From NCBI RefSeq assembly GCF_005771565.1, contig NZ_VAWA01000001.1, positions 247,276-311,275 of the forward strand: DNA of 64,000 nt, written 5' to 3'. A model generated the notes under the pieces. The model saw only the letters and a list, made by a program, of their open reading frames with translations, was not told the origin of the DNA and did not search any database. The stretch's first letter is position 1; each line of letters starts with the position of its first letter. Source of the DNA: Nesterenkonia sphaerica. Its GTDB lineage: Bacteria; Actinomycetota; Actinomycetes; Actinomycetales; Micrococcaceae. Of the stretch, positions 17,202 to 24,791 are shown one piece after another. The position numbers were made by a program, and so were the translations under genes.

Positions 17202-18564
17202 GGCGCAGCTCCCAGTCGGTGACGGCGGCCTCGAAGGCCTCCAGCTCCACATCCGCGTAGTGGACGTAGTGTTCCACGACCTCAGCCCCGAACAGCTCGC
17301 GGGCCAACTGTGAGCCTTCCAGAAGGTCGCGGGCCTCGCGCATGGCCGAAGGGACGACCTGCGCACCGGATTCGTAAGCGTTGCCTTCCATCATCGGCTC
17401 CAGCTCCAGCTGGTGTTCGATGCCGTAGAGGCCGGAGGCCAACATTGCTGAAAGCGCCAGGTAGGGGTTCACGTCCCCGCCGGGGAGGCGGTTCTCCATC
17501 CGCGCCGAGGGGCCGGTGCCGACCAATCGCACCGCGCAGGAGCGGTTGTCGATGCCCCAGGCCACCGCGGTGGGGGCAAAGCTGCCCTTGGCGAACCGCT
17601 TATAGGAATTGATGGTCGGGGCGTAGAAGATGGAGAGCTCTCGCATCCCCTTCAGCACCCCGGCGATGAACCAGTCATAGGTGGCGCTGCGGGTGCCGCG
17701 CTCGCGGTCCCAGAAGCTGAGCTCGCCGTCGAGCCCGCGCAGCGACATGTGAATGTGGCAGGAGCTGCCCTCACGCTGATTGGGTTTGGCCATAAAGGTG
17801 ATGGACTTCCCCTGCTGATGAGCGATCTGTTTGGAGGCGAGTTTGTACACCACGTGGTTGTCGGCGGTGACCAGGCCGTCAGCGAATCGGAAGGCGATTT
17901 CGTGCTGCCCGAGATTGCATTCGCCCTTGGCGCTTTCCACGGTCATTCCCGCTGTGTACATGGAATTGCGGATCTGTCTCAGCAGCGGTTCCACGCGCTG
18001 GGAGCCGAGGATGTTGTAGTCCACGTTGTACTTATTGGCCGGGTCGAGGTTCTGGTAGTTGGCCTCCCAGGCGTCCTCGTAACTGGTGTTGTAGATGCAG
18101 AACTCCAGTTCTGTCCCGGTGAGCATCTGGTATCCCATTTCCTGGGCCCGTTGGAGCTGGGTGCGCAGCATGGTCCGTGGCGACATGGGGATCAGCTCAC
18201 CGTCATGACTGGCGAGGTCGCACTGGATCATCACCTGGCCCGGATTGTGGGGCATGTACCGGATGGTGTCCAGATCCATGGCGAAGCTCATGTCCCCATA
18301 ACCGGAGTCCCAGCTGCTGATCGCGAAACCGGCCGGGGTGTTCATCTCCGTATCCACCGCCAGCAGGTAGTTGCATCCCTCGGCACCCTCATCGAGCATG
18401 TGGTCCAAGAAGAACTGGCCGTGGCACAGCTTGCCCTGGAGCCGGCCCTGCATATCGGTGAAGGCCAGCACCACGGTGTCGATCTTCCCGCCGGTGATCT
18501 CGTGGCGCAGCTGCTCCACGGTGAGCATGCGGTCGTTGCGAGGATGCGTGGGTGGTGTGGTCAC
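17182..18564 (-). CDS. Glutamine synthetase-like gamma-glutamyl-amine ligase (PuuA/GlnA4-type)
   Basis: A 460-residue member of the glutamine synthetase family that probably joins glutamate to an amine using ATP. Visible motifs are the metal site in GTELEFCIY, the FMAKPNQREGSSCHIHMSL ATP/Glu block and the RLVGTGPSARMENRLPGGD arginine-rich segment. The canonical adenylylation loop of GlnA is absent, as in amine-specific paralogues. In Streptomyces coelicolor the paralogue GlnA4 is a gamma-glutamylethanolamide synthetase, and E. coli PuuA uses putrescine. The permease next to it is of ethanolamine type, and no PuuB-like amine oxidase is present, which favours ethanolamine. The GTG start at 18564 could instead be the ATG at 18528. 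Confidence 0.9.
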   Translation of the reverse strand: MTTPPTHPRNDRMLTVEQLRHEITGGKIDTVVLAFTDMQGRLQGKLCHGQFFLDHMLDEGAEGCNYLLAVDTEMNTPAGFAISSWDSGYGDMSFAMDLDTIRYMPHNPGQVMIQCDLASHDGELIPMSPRTMLRTQLQRAQEMGYQMLTGTELEFCIYNTSYEDAWEANYQNLDPANKYNVDYNILGSQRVEPLLRQIRNSMYTAGMTVESAKGECNLGQHEIAFRFADGLVTADNHVVYKLASKQIAHQQGKSITFMAKPNQREGSSCHIHMSLRGLDGELSFWDRERGTRSATYDWFIAGVLKGMRELSIFYAPTINSYKRFAKGSFAPTAVAWGIDNRSCAVRLVGTGPSARMENRLPGGDVNPYLALSAMLASGLYGIEHQLELEPMMEGNAYESGAQVVPSAMREARDLLEGSQLARELFGAEVVEHYVHYADVELEAFEAAVTDWELRRGFERL

Positions 18565-18610
18565 GGGATCAGATCCTTGGCTAGCAGGTGATGGCGCGTG
18601 TAGTGGAAGA

Positions 18611-20044
18611 TTAGTGCAGTCTGGCTTGGGCGTCTTCTACCAGGGCGAACTCCTCCTCCGGGGCATTGGCCACCAGACGGTGGCGGCTGTAGAACCAGAA
18701 GTATGCGAGGAAGGCGAGGAAGACGCCGGCGGTGATGGAGGCGGCGAGCACATCGACCAGGAACGTGGCCACTACCGCCACCAGCGCCAGCACCAAGGCG
18801 ATTCCGGTGGTGTAGACCCCTCCGGGGGTGCGGTAGCCCCGTTCCAGGTGTGGTTCCCGCACCCGCAGCACGATGTGCGAGAGGTTCAGCAGCACGTAGG
18901 AGACGGTGGCGCCGAAGACGGCGATATTGATCAGCAGCCCGCCATCACCGGTGGCGGCGGCGAGGAGAAAGCCGATGGTTCCGGGCACGATCAGCGCCAC
19001 CCAAGGGGTTTTGCGGGGTCCGGTCACCGACAGCCAGCGGGGGAGGTACCCGGCGCGGGAGAGGGCGAACAGCTGCCGGGAGTAGGCGTAGATGATGGAG
19101 AAGAAGCTGGCCACCAGCCCAGCCAGTCCGCCGTAGTTGACGATGCTGGCCATGATGCTCTCAGATCCGCTGACTGCTCGGATGGCCTCCGGCAGCGGAT
19201 TGTCCGAGGTGCTCATCAGCTCCGACCCTGCGGCTCCGGGAACGAAGACCAGCATCAGCGCCCCCGTGGCCAGCAGGATCACCATGGCGACGATGATTCC
19301 GCGCGGCATATCCCGCTTCGGGTTGGTGGTTTCCTCCGCAGCAAGGGGCACGCCTTCCACTGCGAGGAAGAACCAGATGCCGTAGACCAGTGCGGCCATC
19401 GCCCCGGCATACCCCATGGGAAGGAACCGGCTGGCACCGGCTGCATCTTCGGGGACGATGTCGAACAGGTTGGCGGCGTCGAAGTGCGGGGCGAGTGCGA
19501 AGACGGTCACCGCCAGGGCCAGCAAGGCGATCACGGTAATGCCGAACATCAGTTTCAGCGCCTCGCCGACACCGTAGAGGTGGATGCCGACGAAGATCGC
19601 GTAGGTGATCAGATACACCGGCCAGGAGTTGGTGATGCCGAACAGCCCCAGGGCCTCAATGTAGCCGCCGATGAAGGTCGCGATGGCCGCCGGTGCCACG
19701 GCGAAGACGATCAGCACCGCCACGCCCGTGGCAAAGCCGCCCAGTGGACCCAGCGCGCGGCGGGCGAAGCCGTATCCGGCACCTGCGGTGGGCAGAGTGG
19801 AGGAGAGCTCGGCGAGGCCGAAGACCATACAGGTGTACATCAGGCCCATCAGCACGAACGCGATGAGCATCCCTCCCCAACCGCCCTGGGCCAGTCCGAG
19901 GTTCCACCCAGCGAAGTCTCCTGAAATGACGTAGGAGACGCCCAGCCCCGCCAGGAGAATCCACCCTGCGGCACCTGATTTGAGCCGCCGGTGCTCCAGG
20001 TAGCTCTGATCGGCAACGACTGCTGTGGTCTTGTTGCGAAGCAT
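18611..20044 (-). CDS. Ethanolamine-type APC permease
   Basis: A 477-residue, 12-helix permease. The N-terminal segment YVISGDFAGWNLGLAQGGWGG closely follows the pattern of ethanolamine permeases within the APC superfamily. PTAGAGYGFARRALGPLGG and the EETTNPKRDMPRGI loop are also typical of that subfamily. It is the first gene of the gamma-glutamyl-amine operon, with the ligase following after 46 bases, and is divergent from the FadR-type regulator. Expected role: proton-driven uptake of ethanolamine or a related amine. AAAGGTGG precedes the ATG. Confidence 0.85.
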   Translation of the reverse strand: MLRNKTTAVVADQSYLEHRRLKSGAAGWILLAGLGVSYVISGDFAGWNLGLAQGGWGGMLIAFVLMGLMYTCMVFGLAELSSTLPTAGAGYGFARRALGPLGGFATGVAVLIVFAVAPAAIATFIGGYIEALGLFGITNSWPVYLITYAIFVGIHLYGVGEALKLMFGITVIALLALAVTVFALAPHFDAANLFDIVPEDAAGASRFLPMGYAGAMAALVYGIWFFLAVEGVPLAAEETTNPKRDMPRGIIVAMVILLATGALMLVFVPGAAGSELMSTSDNPLPEAIRAVSGSESIMASIVNYGGLAGLVASFFSIIYAYSRQLFALSRAGYLPRWLSVTGPRKTPWVALIVPGTIGFLLAAATGDGGLLINIAVFGATVSYVLLNLSHIVLRVREPHLERGYRTPGGVYTTGIALVLALVAVVATFLVDVLAASITAGVFLAFLAYFWFYSRHRLVANAPEEEFALVEDAQARLH

Positions 20045-20100
20045 GGGGGTCCACCTTTGTCAGAGGAGTTTGTCAGATGAGATCGACGGAGAGAACTCCA

Positions 20101-20120
20101 ATGGACTAGTTTCAGTCCAT
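20101..20120. promoter_or_regulatory. Candidate FadR/GntR operator, palindrome ATGGACT-N6-AGTCCAT
   Basis: Perfect 7-base inverted arms (20101-20107 and 20114-20120) in the divergent region between the permease and the FadR-type gene. It is 57 bases upstream of the permease start and 127 bases upstream of the regulator start. A second, shorter palindrome (TCTCA-CA-TGAGA, 20143-20154) lies nearby. GntR/FadR proteins bind short palindromes; which of the two is bound is not decided by the sequence. Confidence 0.5.
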
Positions 20121-20246
20121 GGCGTTGTCTGGAAGTGTGGCATCTCACATGAGAGCCGTCAAGAGCCAACCGCTTGCGGCGTCGTCCCCCACCCGGGCAG
20201 CGCGGGCCGTGGTTGACTGGGGGAGAGCGGGACGGGAGGACATTGG

Positions 20247-20966
20247 ATGACGAGCGAGGGATTTGGACACCCCTACGCAGTGCTGCGCCCCGTGCGCTCG
20301 GGCAATACGTTTGAGGAGACCATCGAGCACCTGCTGCAGGCGATCCGGGTCGGGCTGTTTCCACCGGGGCAGAAGCTGCCGTCCGAGAGGGACCTGGCGG
20401 CGCACTTGGGTGTTTCCCGGGCTACCCTCCGCGAGGCGCTGGCTGAACTCCAGCAGGCCGGCTACCTGGAGGTGCGTCGCGGACGCTACGGCGGGACGTA
20501 CATCCTGGAAAGCGCGGCCTCCACCGGCGCGGAGGAAGGGCGCATCGATCCCGAGGAGCTCCGCGATGTGCTGACCTTCCGTGCGGTGATCGAGCCAGCT
20601 GCCGCAGAGGTGGCCGCGCAGGCAGACTTGCCCGCCTCAGCCCGGCAGCACCTGCAAGCGTGCCTGACCGACCTTCAGGCGGCCGAGCAGGGCAGCTACC
20701 GCGCGCGGGATGCCCGGTTCCACATTGCGGTGGCCGAACTGACCGGCTCTCCGACGCTGATCACCGCGGTGGCGGAGACGCGCGCCCGGACCAGCGCGCT
20801 GCTGGATAAGATTCCGCTGTTGCCAGCCAACCTGGAGCACTCCAACCAGCAGCATGAGGCGATCACCGGGGCCATCCTGCGCGGAGACGCGGCACAGGCA
20901 CGGACGCTGATGGCCGACCACCTCGAGGGCACTGCCGCTCTGCTGCGCGGCTTCCTCGAAGGATGA
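20247..20966 (+). CDS. FadR-subfamily GntR transcriptional regulator
   Basis: A 239-residue regulator. The N-terminal winged helix (LFPPGQKLPSERDLAAHLGV, then SRATLREALAELQ) is at about residues 35-75, and the C-terminal all-helical FCD domain holds the metal/ligand residues in DARFHIAVAEL and the late helix QQHEAITGAILRGD. GGGAGG precedes the start. It is divergent from the gamma-glutamyl-amine operon, so it is the likely repressor, relieved by a pathway intermediate. FCD domains often bind carboxylates, which would fit a gamma-glutamyl acid, but the ligand is inferred. Confidence 0.93.
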   Translation: MTSEGFGHPYAVLRPVRSGNTFEETIEHLLQAIRVGLFPPGQKLPSERDLAAHLGVSRATLREALAELQQAGYLEVRRGRYGGTYILESAASTGAEEGRIDPEELRDVLTFRAVIEPAAAEVAAQADLPASARQHLQACLTDLQAAEQGSYRARDARFHIAVAELTGSPTLITAVAETRARTSALLDKIPLLPANLEHSNQQHEAITGAILRGDAAQARTLMADHLEGTAALLRGFLEG

Positions 20967-21112
20967 CCCGATAGCCGGCACAGCCAATGGTGCAACAAAA
21001 GACCACGGCAGTCGCCGGGTGCCTCTGCCACTAAAATCGACTGAGCCGTTGCCCGTACGCCTGAGATGAGGACTGTCATGCCGGATTCTGCCACAGGACC
21101 CACCGTTGCCCA

Positions 21113-22081
21113 GTGGGTGCCTCGGACAGGCAGTGGCCAGTGCTGACCCCACATGCCCGGGGCGCACTCAGTCACGCAGTGCTGACCGCCATGCGCAGCG
21201 CCGACACCTCCACACTCGCCCAGGCCCCGCAGGCTGAGAGCGCTCAGGATGCCCACCTGACCTTATGGGCGCTCTACGAACAGCACTACCGAGGGTTCGA
21301 CGACGTCGCTGGAGAGTTGGAATGGGACCCCCTGCTGCTCAGCATCCGGCGGAAACTCGAACAAGATTTTGAGCAGACTTTGCGTGCCCGGATTCCGCAG
21401 TTCCCGGCCCCGGGGAACTTCGCAGAAGATTTCTTCGGCTTCGTGGCCGACTTTGACGGAGCCTCGCTCTCGGGCCACGTGCAGCGCAAAGCCACCAAGG
21501 AGCAGGTGTGTCAGCTGCTGCGGCACCGCACGGTCTACCACCTGAAGGAATCGGACCACACCACGTGGCTGATCCCGCGGCTGTCCGACCGGGTCAAGGC
21601 GGCGGTGATGGAGCTGCAGTTCGACGAATACGGCGCCGGTGACCCGCAGCGCCTGCACGCCCACCTGTTCCGCCGCGGGATTGAAGACAGCGGCCTGGAC
21701 TCCGAGTACGGGGCGTATATCAATGAGGCGCCACTGGAGATCCTGGAGGAGAACAATGCGATGTCACTGTTCGGGCTGAACCGCCGCCTGCGGGCAGCCT
21801 CGCTGGGCTTTCTGGCCGCCTTCGAAACCACCAGCTCCGCGCCGTCCCGGCGGATGGCGGCGGGGCTGCAACGGTTGGGCTTCCCGGCATCGATGGTGGA
21901 GTACTACACCGAACACGTCGAGGCGGATGCGGTGCATGAGCAGCTGGCAGTGCGCACCATCTGCGGAGCTTTCTTGGAGGAGGAACCACAGCTGCATGAT
22001 GACGTCTATTTCGGGGCATGGACCTCCATGGACCTTGAAGCCCGCTACGCGGCACGGATGCTGAAGGAGTGGGCGGCATGA
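21113..22081 (+). CDS. Iron-containing redox enzyme family protein (haem-oxygenase-like fold)
   Basis: A 322-residue protein of the family named iron-containing redox enzyme, with the haem-oxygenase-like helical fold shared with diiron oxidases. Conserved blocks seen are LWALYEQHYRGFDDV, EWDPLLL, RRGIEDSGLDSEYGAYI, and EHVEADAVHEQLAVRTICG with FGAWTSMDLEARYA near the C-terminus. The Glu/His residues there are candidate iron ligands. Known relatives cleave or oxygenate fatty acids, amino acids or peptides; the substrate here is unknown. The start is doubtful: GTG 21113 has no ribosome site, while an out-of-frame ATG at 21078 has GAGG upstream and stops at 21146. The stop overlaps the CDGSH gene. 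Confidence 0.78.
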   Translation: MGASDRQWPVLTPHARGALSHAVLTAMRSADTSTLAQAPQAESAQDAHLTLWALYEQHYRGFDDVAGELEWDPLLLSIRRKLEQDFEQTLRARIPQFPAPGNFAEDFFGFVADFDGASLSGHVQRKATKEQVCQLLRHRTVYHLKESDHTTWLIPRLSDRVKAAVMELQFDEYGAGDPQRLHAHLFRRGIEDSGLDSEYGAYINEAPLEILEENNAMSLFGLNRRLRAASLGFLAAFETTSSAPSRRMAAGLQRLGFPASMVEYYTEHVEADAVHEQLAVRTICGAFLEEEPQLHDDVYFGAWTSMDLEARYAARMLKEWAA

Positions 22082-22314
22082 CCGGCGAGTTTCAGCCGGG
22101 GCCGCAACCGGAGCCGCAGGTCGAGCACCCCGATGTGATCTTCTGCCCGGACGGCCCGATGCTGCTGCGTGGCGATCACGTCATTGAGGATGAGGACGGC
22201 AACGCTCACCGGACCACCCGCCCGGTGAGCGCGGTCTGCCGGTGCGGCGGCTCGATGATCAAGCCGTGGTGCGACGGCACCCACAAGCTCCTGCGCAGAA
22301 GCTCCCGCGACTAG
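22078..22314 (+). CDS. CDGSH iron-sulfur domain protein
   Basis: A 78-residue protein ending in VCRCGGSMIKPWCDGTHK, matching the CDGSH 2Fe-2S ligand pattern (C-x-C ... C-x3-H, with CDGTH). It starts within the stop of the iron-redox gene (ATGA), so the two are translationally coupled; I chose the ATG at 22078 over the ATG-less extension. CDGSH clusters are redox-active and labile, so the protein may deliver electrons or iron to its partner enzyme. That partnership is inference from gene coupling. Confidence 0.88.
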   Translation: MTGEFQPGPQPEPQVEHPDVIFCPDGPMLLRGDHVIEDEDGNAHRTTRPVSAVCRCGGSMIKPWCDGTHKLLRRSSRD

Positions 22315-22326
22315 CCTGTTCCAGAG

Positions 22327-22950
22327 TCAGCGCACCAGCCGCACCAGCACACCGCGGCCGTAGACCCGGGTTTCCGACAGCCGCAGGGAACCGTCCAGCT
22401 CGTCGGCGGCATAGGCGGCCACAGCCTCCGCCTGGGAGGTGGTGCCCAGCTGAAGCAGCCCGGAGCCCTCCTGGGAGAGGTGGCGGTCAATGACATCCAC
22501 ACACGTGCGCGCCAAAGCCAGGCCGTCGGCGCCGCCGTCGATCGCCAGCAGAGGATCCGCAGGGAACCTCGAGGTCTCCGCCGAACGCACCCACGGCGGA
22601 TCTGCGATGATCAGGCCGAATTGCTCCTGCGGGGCCACCGCGGCGTCGAGCCGAGCGAGCCGGAACTCCACCTGTGCGCCCATCCCGTTGGCGGCGGCGT
22701 TTTTCAGGGCGAATTGCTCGGCAGCCGGGTTGAGGTCGACCATCACCAGCTCTCGTGGGGTCTCGCGCACCGCTGCGAGCCCGATGTGCCCGGCGCCGGC
22801 GCAGAGTTCCAGCACCGGTCCCGGCGGCAGCTCGGCCAACAGCTCCGCCGCCCATGCCGATTGTGCCTGGGTCCATGACCGGGGCTCCAGCACCCGCTCG
22901 TCATAGGAGATGGTCAGTTCGCAGAAGGTGGCTTCAGGCATGGTCTCCAT
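22327..22950 (-). CDS. Class I SAM-dependent methyltransferase (RsmC/PrmC-like)
   Basis: A 207-residue methyltransferase. The SAM-binding motif VLELCAGAGHIGLAA is followed by MVDLNPAAEQFALKN, and the catalytic-type motif is IIADPPWV, as in N-methyltransferases acting on nucleic acid bases or glutamine. The distal SPOUT or extra RNA-binding regions of longer relatives are missing. It converges on the CDGSH gene. Two in-frame ATG codons (22950 and 22941) are possible starts. Target unknown. Confidence 0.82.
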   Translation of the reverse strand: METMPEATFCELTISYDERVLEPRSWTQAQSAWAAELLAELPPGPVLELCAGAGHIGLAAVRETPRELVMVDLNPAAEQFALKNAAANGMGAQVEFRLARLDAAVAPQEQFGLIIADPPWVRSAETSRFPADPLLAIDGGADGLALARTCVDVIDRHLSQEGSGLLQLGTTSQAEAVAAYAADELDGSLRLSETRVYGRGVLVRLVR

Positions 22951-23046
22951 TCTCGCTCACCTCACCCCCAGGCTGCTGCGGGCCGGCTCCGGGTCAGCGC
23001 CAGTATGAGAGCATCGGTCACGACTGACTATCGAATCGAGCGCCAT

Positions 23047-24162
23047 ATGAACACTGCGATGACGAGCCCGTACTTCAACCCCGCCGCCCGCTCCTGGCGG
23101 ACCCAGCCGCTGCGGGAGGCACCGGTCACCTTCCATCGGTCGCTGCCTGGTTACGCCCCCACCCCGCTGACTCCGGTGCCGACGCTGGCCGACGAGCTCG
23201 GGGTCGGGGAAGTGCTGGTCAAGGACGAGTCACAGCGGCTGGGGCTCTCAGCTTTCAAGATTCTGGGTGCCTCTTACGCCATTGCCCGCGCGTTATCCCG
23301 CCGCCTGGGTGTTGAGGAAGCCCTGCCCCTGGAGAGGCTGCGGGAGGAACTGGGCGCTGCTGCGACGCTTACGTTGGTGGCGGCCACAGACGGAAACCAT
23401 GGCCGGGCGGTCGCCCACGTCGCCCGATTGTTGGGCCTTCCAGCCACCATCTATATCCCGCCCGGAGTCGCTGCGGAAGCGCAGGCGGCGATCGTCTCCG
23501 AGGGCGCAGAACTGGTGGAAATGGCTCTGCCCTATGACGACGTCGTCGCCCACTGCGCAGCCCAGGCCGGCGAGCACACGGTGCTGATCCAGGACACTTC
23601 ATGGGAGGGCTACCAGGACGTCCCACAATGGATCGTGGACGGGTATTCCACCCTGGTTCAGGAGGTGGATGCGCAGCTGAGCGAGTGGGGCCTGGAACGG
23701 CTGGACATGGTCGTGGTGCCCACCGGGGTGGGGTCCCTGGCACAGGCCGTGGTCCACCACTACCGCTCCACACAGCACGCCCCGAGCTTGCTGGTCACCG
23801 AACCTGTGGTGGCGCCGTCGCTGACTACCGCTCTGCACACCGGCCGAGTGGTCCCGGTGGGCACCGGTGAGACCTCGATGATGGGGCTGAATTGCGGCAC
23901 TGTCTCCGGAATCGCGTGGCCAGTTCTGCGCGAGGGGGTCGACGCTGCGGTGACAGTGGGTGAGGAGCAGGCGTTGGCCGCAGTGAAGCAGCTCGGGGCT
24001 CTCGGGGTGGATTCTGGCCCCTGTGGCGCAGCGACCTTGGCGGCTCTCCGCGAGGTGGCTGCCGATCCGCAGCGGCGCCATCTGGTCGGACTGTCCGACG
24101 ACTCCGTGGTGGTGCTGCTGAGCACTGAGGGTACGGCCGCGAACCCCAAGGGCCGGCAATGA
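23047..24162 (+). CDS. dpaL: Diaminopropionate ammonia-lyase-like PLP enzyme
   Basis: A 371-residue fold-type II PLP enzyme resembling diaminopropionate ammonia-lyase, which converts 2,3-diaminopropionate to pyruvate and ammonia. The Schiff-base Lys is in LGLSAFKILGASYA, ATDGNHGRAVAHVARL is the family's Asn-loop, and VPTGVGSLAQAV provides the Gly-rich phosphate cup. WEGYQDVPQWIVDGY and LNCGTVSGIAWP are distinctive for this family rather than for threonine deaminase. I prefer the ATG at 23047; the frame is open to 23005 but without a ribosome site. No linked transporter or synthesis gene is seen. The symbol is given by family resemblance only. Confidence 0.8.
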   Translation: MNTAMTSPYFNPAARSWRTQPLREAPVTFHRSLPGYAPTPLTPVPTLADELGVGEVLVKDESQRLGLSAFKILGASYAIARALSRRLGVEEALPLERLREELGAAATLTLVAATDGNHGRAVAHVARLLGLPATIYIPPGVAAEAQAAIVSEGAELVEMALPYDDVVAHCAAQAGEHTVLIQDTSWEGYQDVPQWIVDGYSTLVQEVDAQLSEWGLERLDMVVVPTGVGSLAQAVVHHYRSTQHAPSLLVTEPVVAPSLTTALHTGRVVPVGTGETSMMGLNCGTVSGIAWPVLREGVDAAVTVGEEQALAAVKQLGALGVDSGPCGAATLAALREVAADPQRRHLVGLSDDSVVVLLSTEGTAANPKGRQ

Positions 24163-24194
24163 GGCGTACGGCGCGCTCGCGTTCGGGGTAGCGC

Positions 24195-24791
24195 TCATCC
24201 ACTGTCGTAGGCGATCTCCACCCTGCGGTTCTGCGCGAAGGTCTCCGGCTCGTCCTCAACCTCCCGGACCGCAGGCTCCTGGTCTGCGACGCCGGAGACC
24301 TCCAAGTCCAAATCCGGCCGCACCGCCTGAAGGACCTCAGCGACCGCCTCGGCCCGGTTCTCAGAGAGCTCCTGATTGTCGAAGTCCACGTGGTCCCCGG
24401 TGGGCCGGGAATCAGTGTGTCCGGTCACAGACACCGCGGCGCCATCGGGCACATCCTCGACCAGCTCCTCGAGGCGGTGTGCAGCCGAATCCGGAACCTC
24501 CCACTCATATGCGTCGAAGAGCACATCTGTCGACAGCGAGATAACCGTCTCTCCTCCTTCTTCTCGGGTGTCCTCGAGAGTGTCGACGTGCCCTTCCGGG
24601 TCCAGACGGGTGATGTGTCCCTCCGGGTCCAGGCGAGTGACGTGCCCTTCGGCATCTGATGCATCAAATTCGCCCCGGTCGACCTCTTCCCACACGTGCC
24701 GCTCCTGGATCTCGTCCGCCAGGGCGGGAACTGCTGGGAGCAGCACCAGCACCGCCGCCGCGCCCAGAGCCGGTGGCACCCTGGCTGCCAT
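24195..24791 (-). CDS. Secreted OmpA-family protein with short sequence repeats
   Basis: A 198-residue protein with an N-terminal signal peptide (about residues 1-25, ending PALADE), an acidic spacer, and a C-terminal OmpA-like peptidoglycan-binding domain (LSTDVLFDAYEWEVPD ... VTGHTDSRPTGD ... LSENRAEAV ... QNRRVEIAY). The conserved Asp/Arg of the peptidoglycan site are present. The spacer carries a 9-residue repeat (GHVTRLDPE, GHITRLDPE, GHVDTLED) encoded by a 27-base DNA repeat. Its ATG overlaps the stop of the lipoprotein gene (TGATG). In a Gram-positive cell it should tether to the wall outside the membrane. Confidence 0.8.
   Translation of the reverse strand: MAARVPPALGAAAVLVLLPAVPALADEIQERHVWEEVDRGEFDASDAEGHVTRLDPEGHITRLDPEGHVDTLEDTREEGGETVISLSTDVLFDAYEWEVPDSAAHRLEELVEDVPDGAAVSVTGHTDSRPTGDHVDFDNQELSENRAEAVAEVLQAVRPDLDLEVSGVADQEPAVREVEDEPETFAQNRRVEIAYDSG
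24585..24658 (-). repeat. 27-bp tandem repeat inside the OmpA-family gene
   Basis: Two full units (24585-24611 and 24612-24638) and a partial third encode the GHVTRLDPE-type repeat between signal peptide and OmpA domain. Unit number could vary between strains by slippage. Confidence 0.7.

Noticed and set aside
18371-19924. A 517-codon plus-strand open frame opposite the ethanolamine-type permease
   Set aside because: Composition rich in Gly, His, Gln and Asp is the antisense image of a membrane protein; no domain seen.
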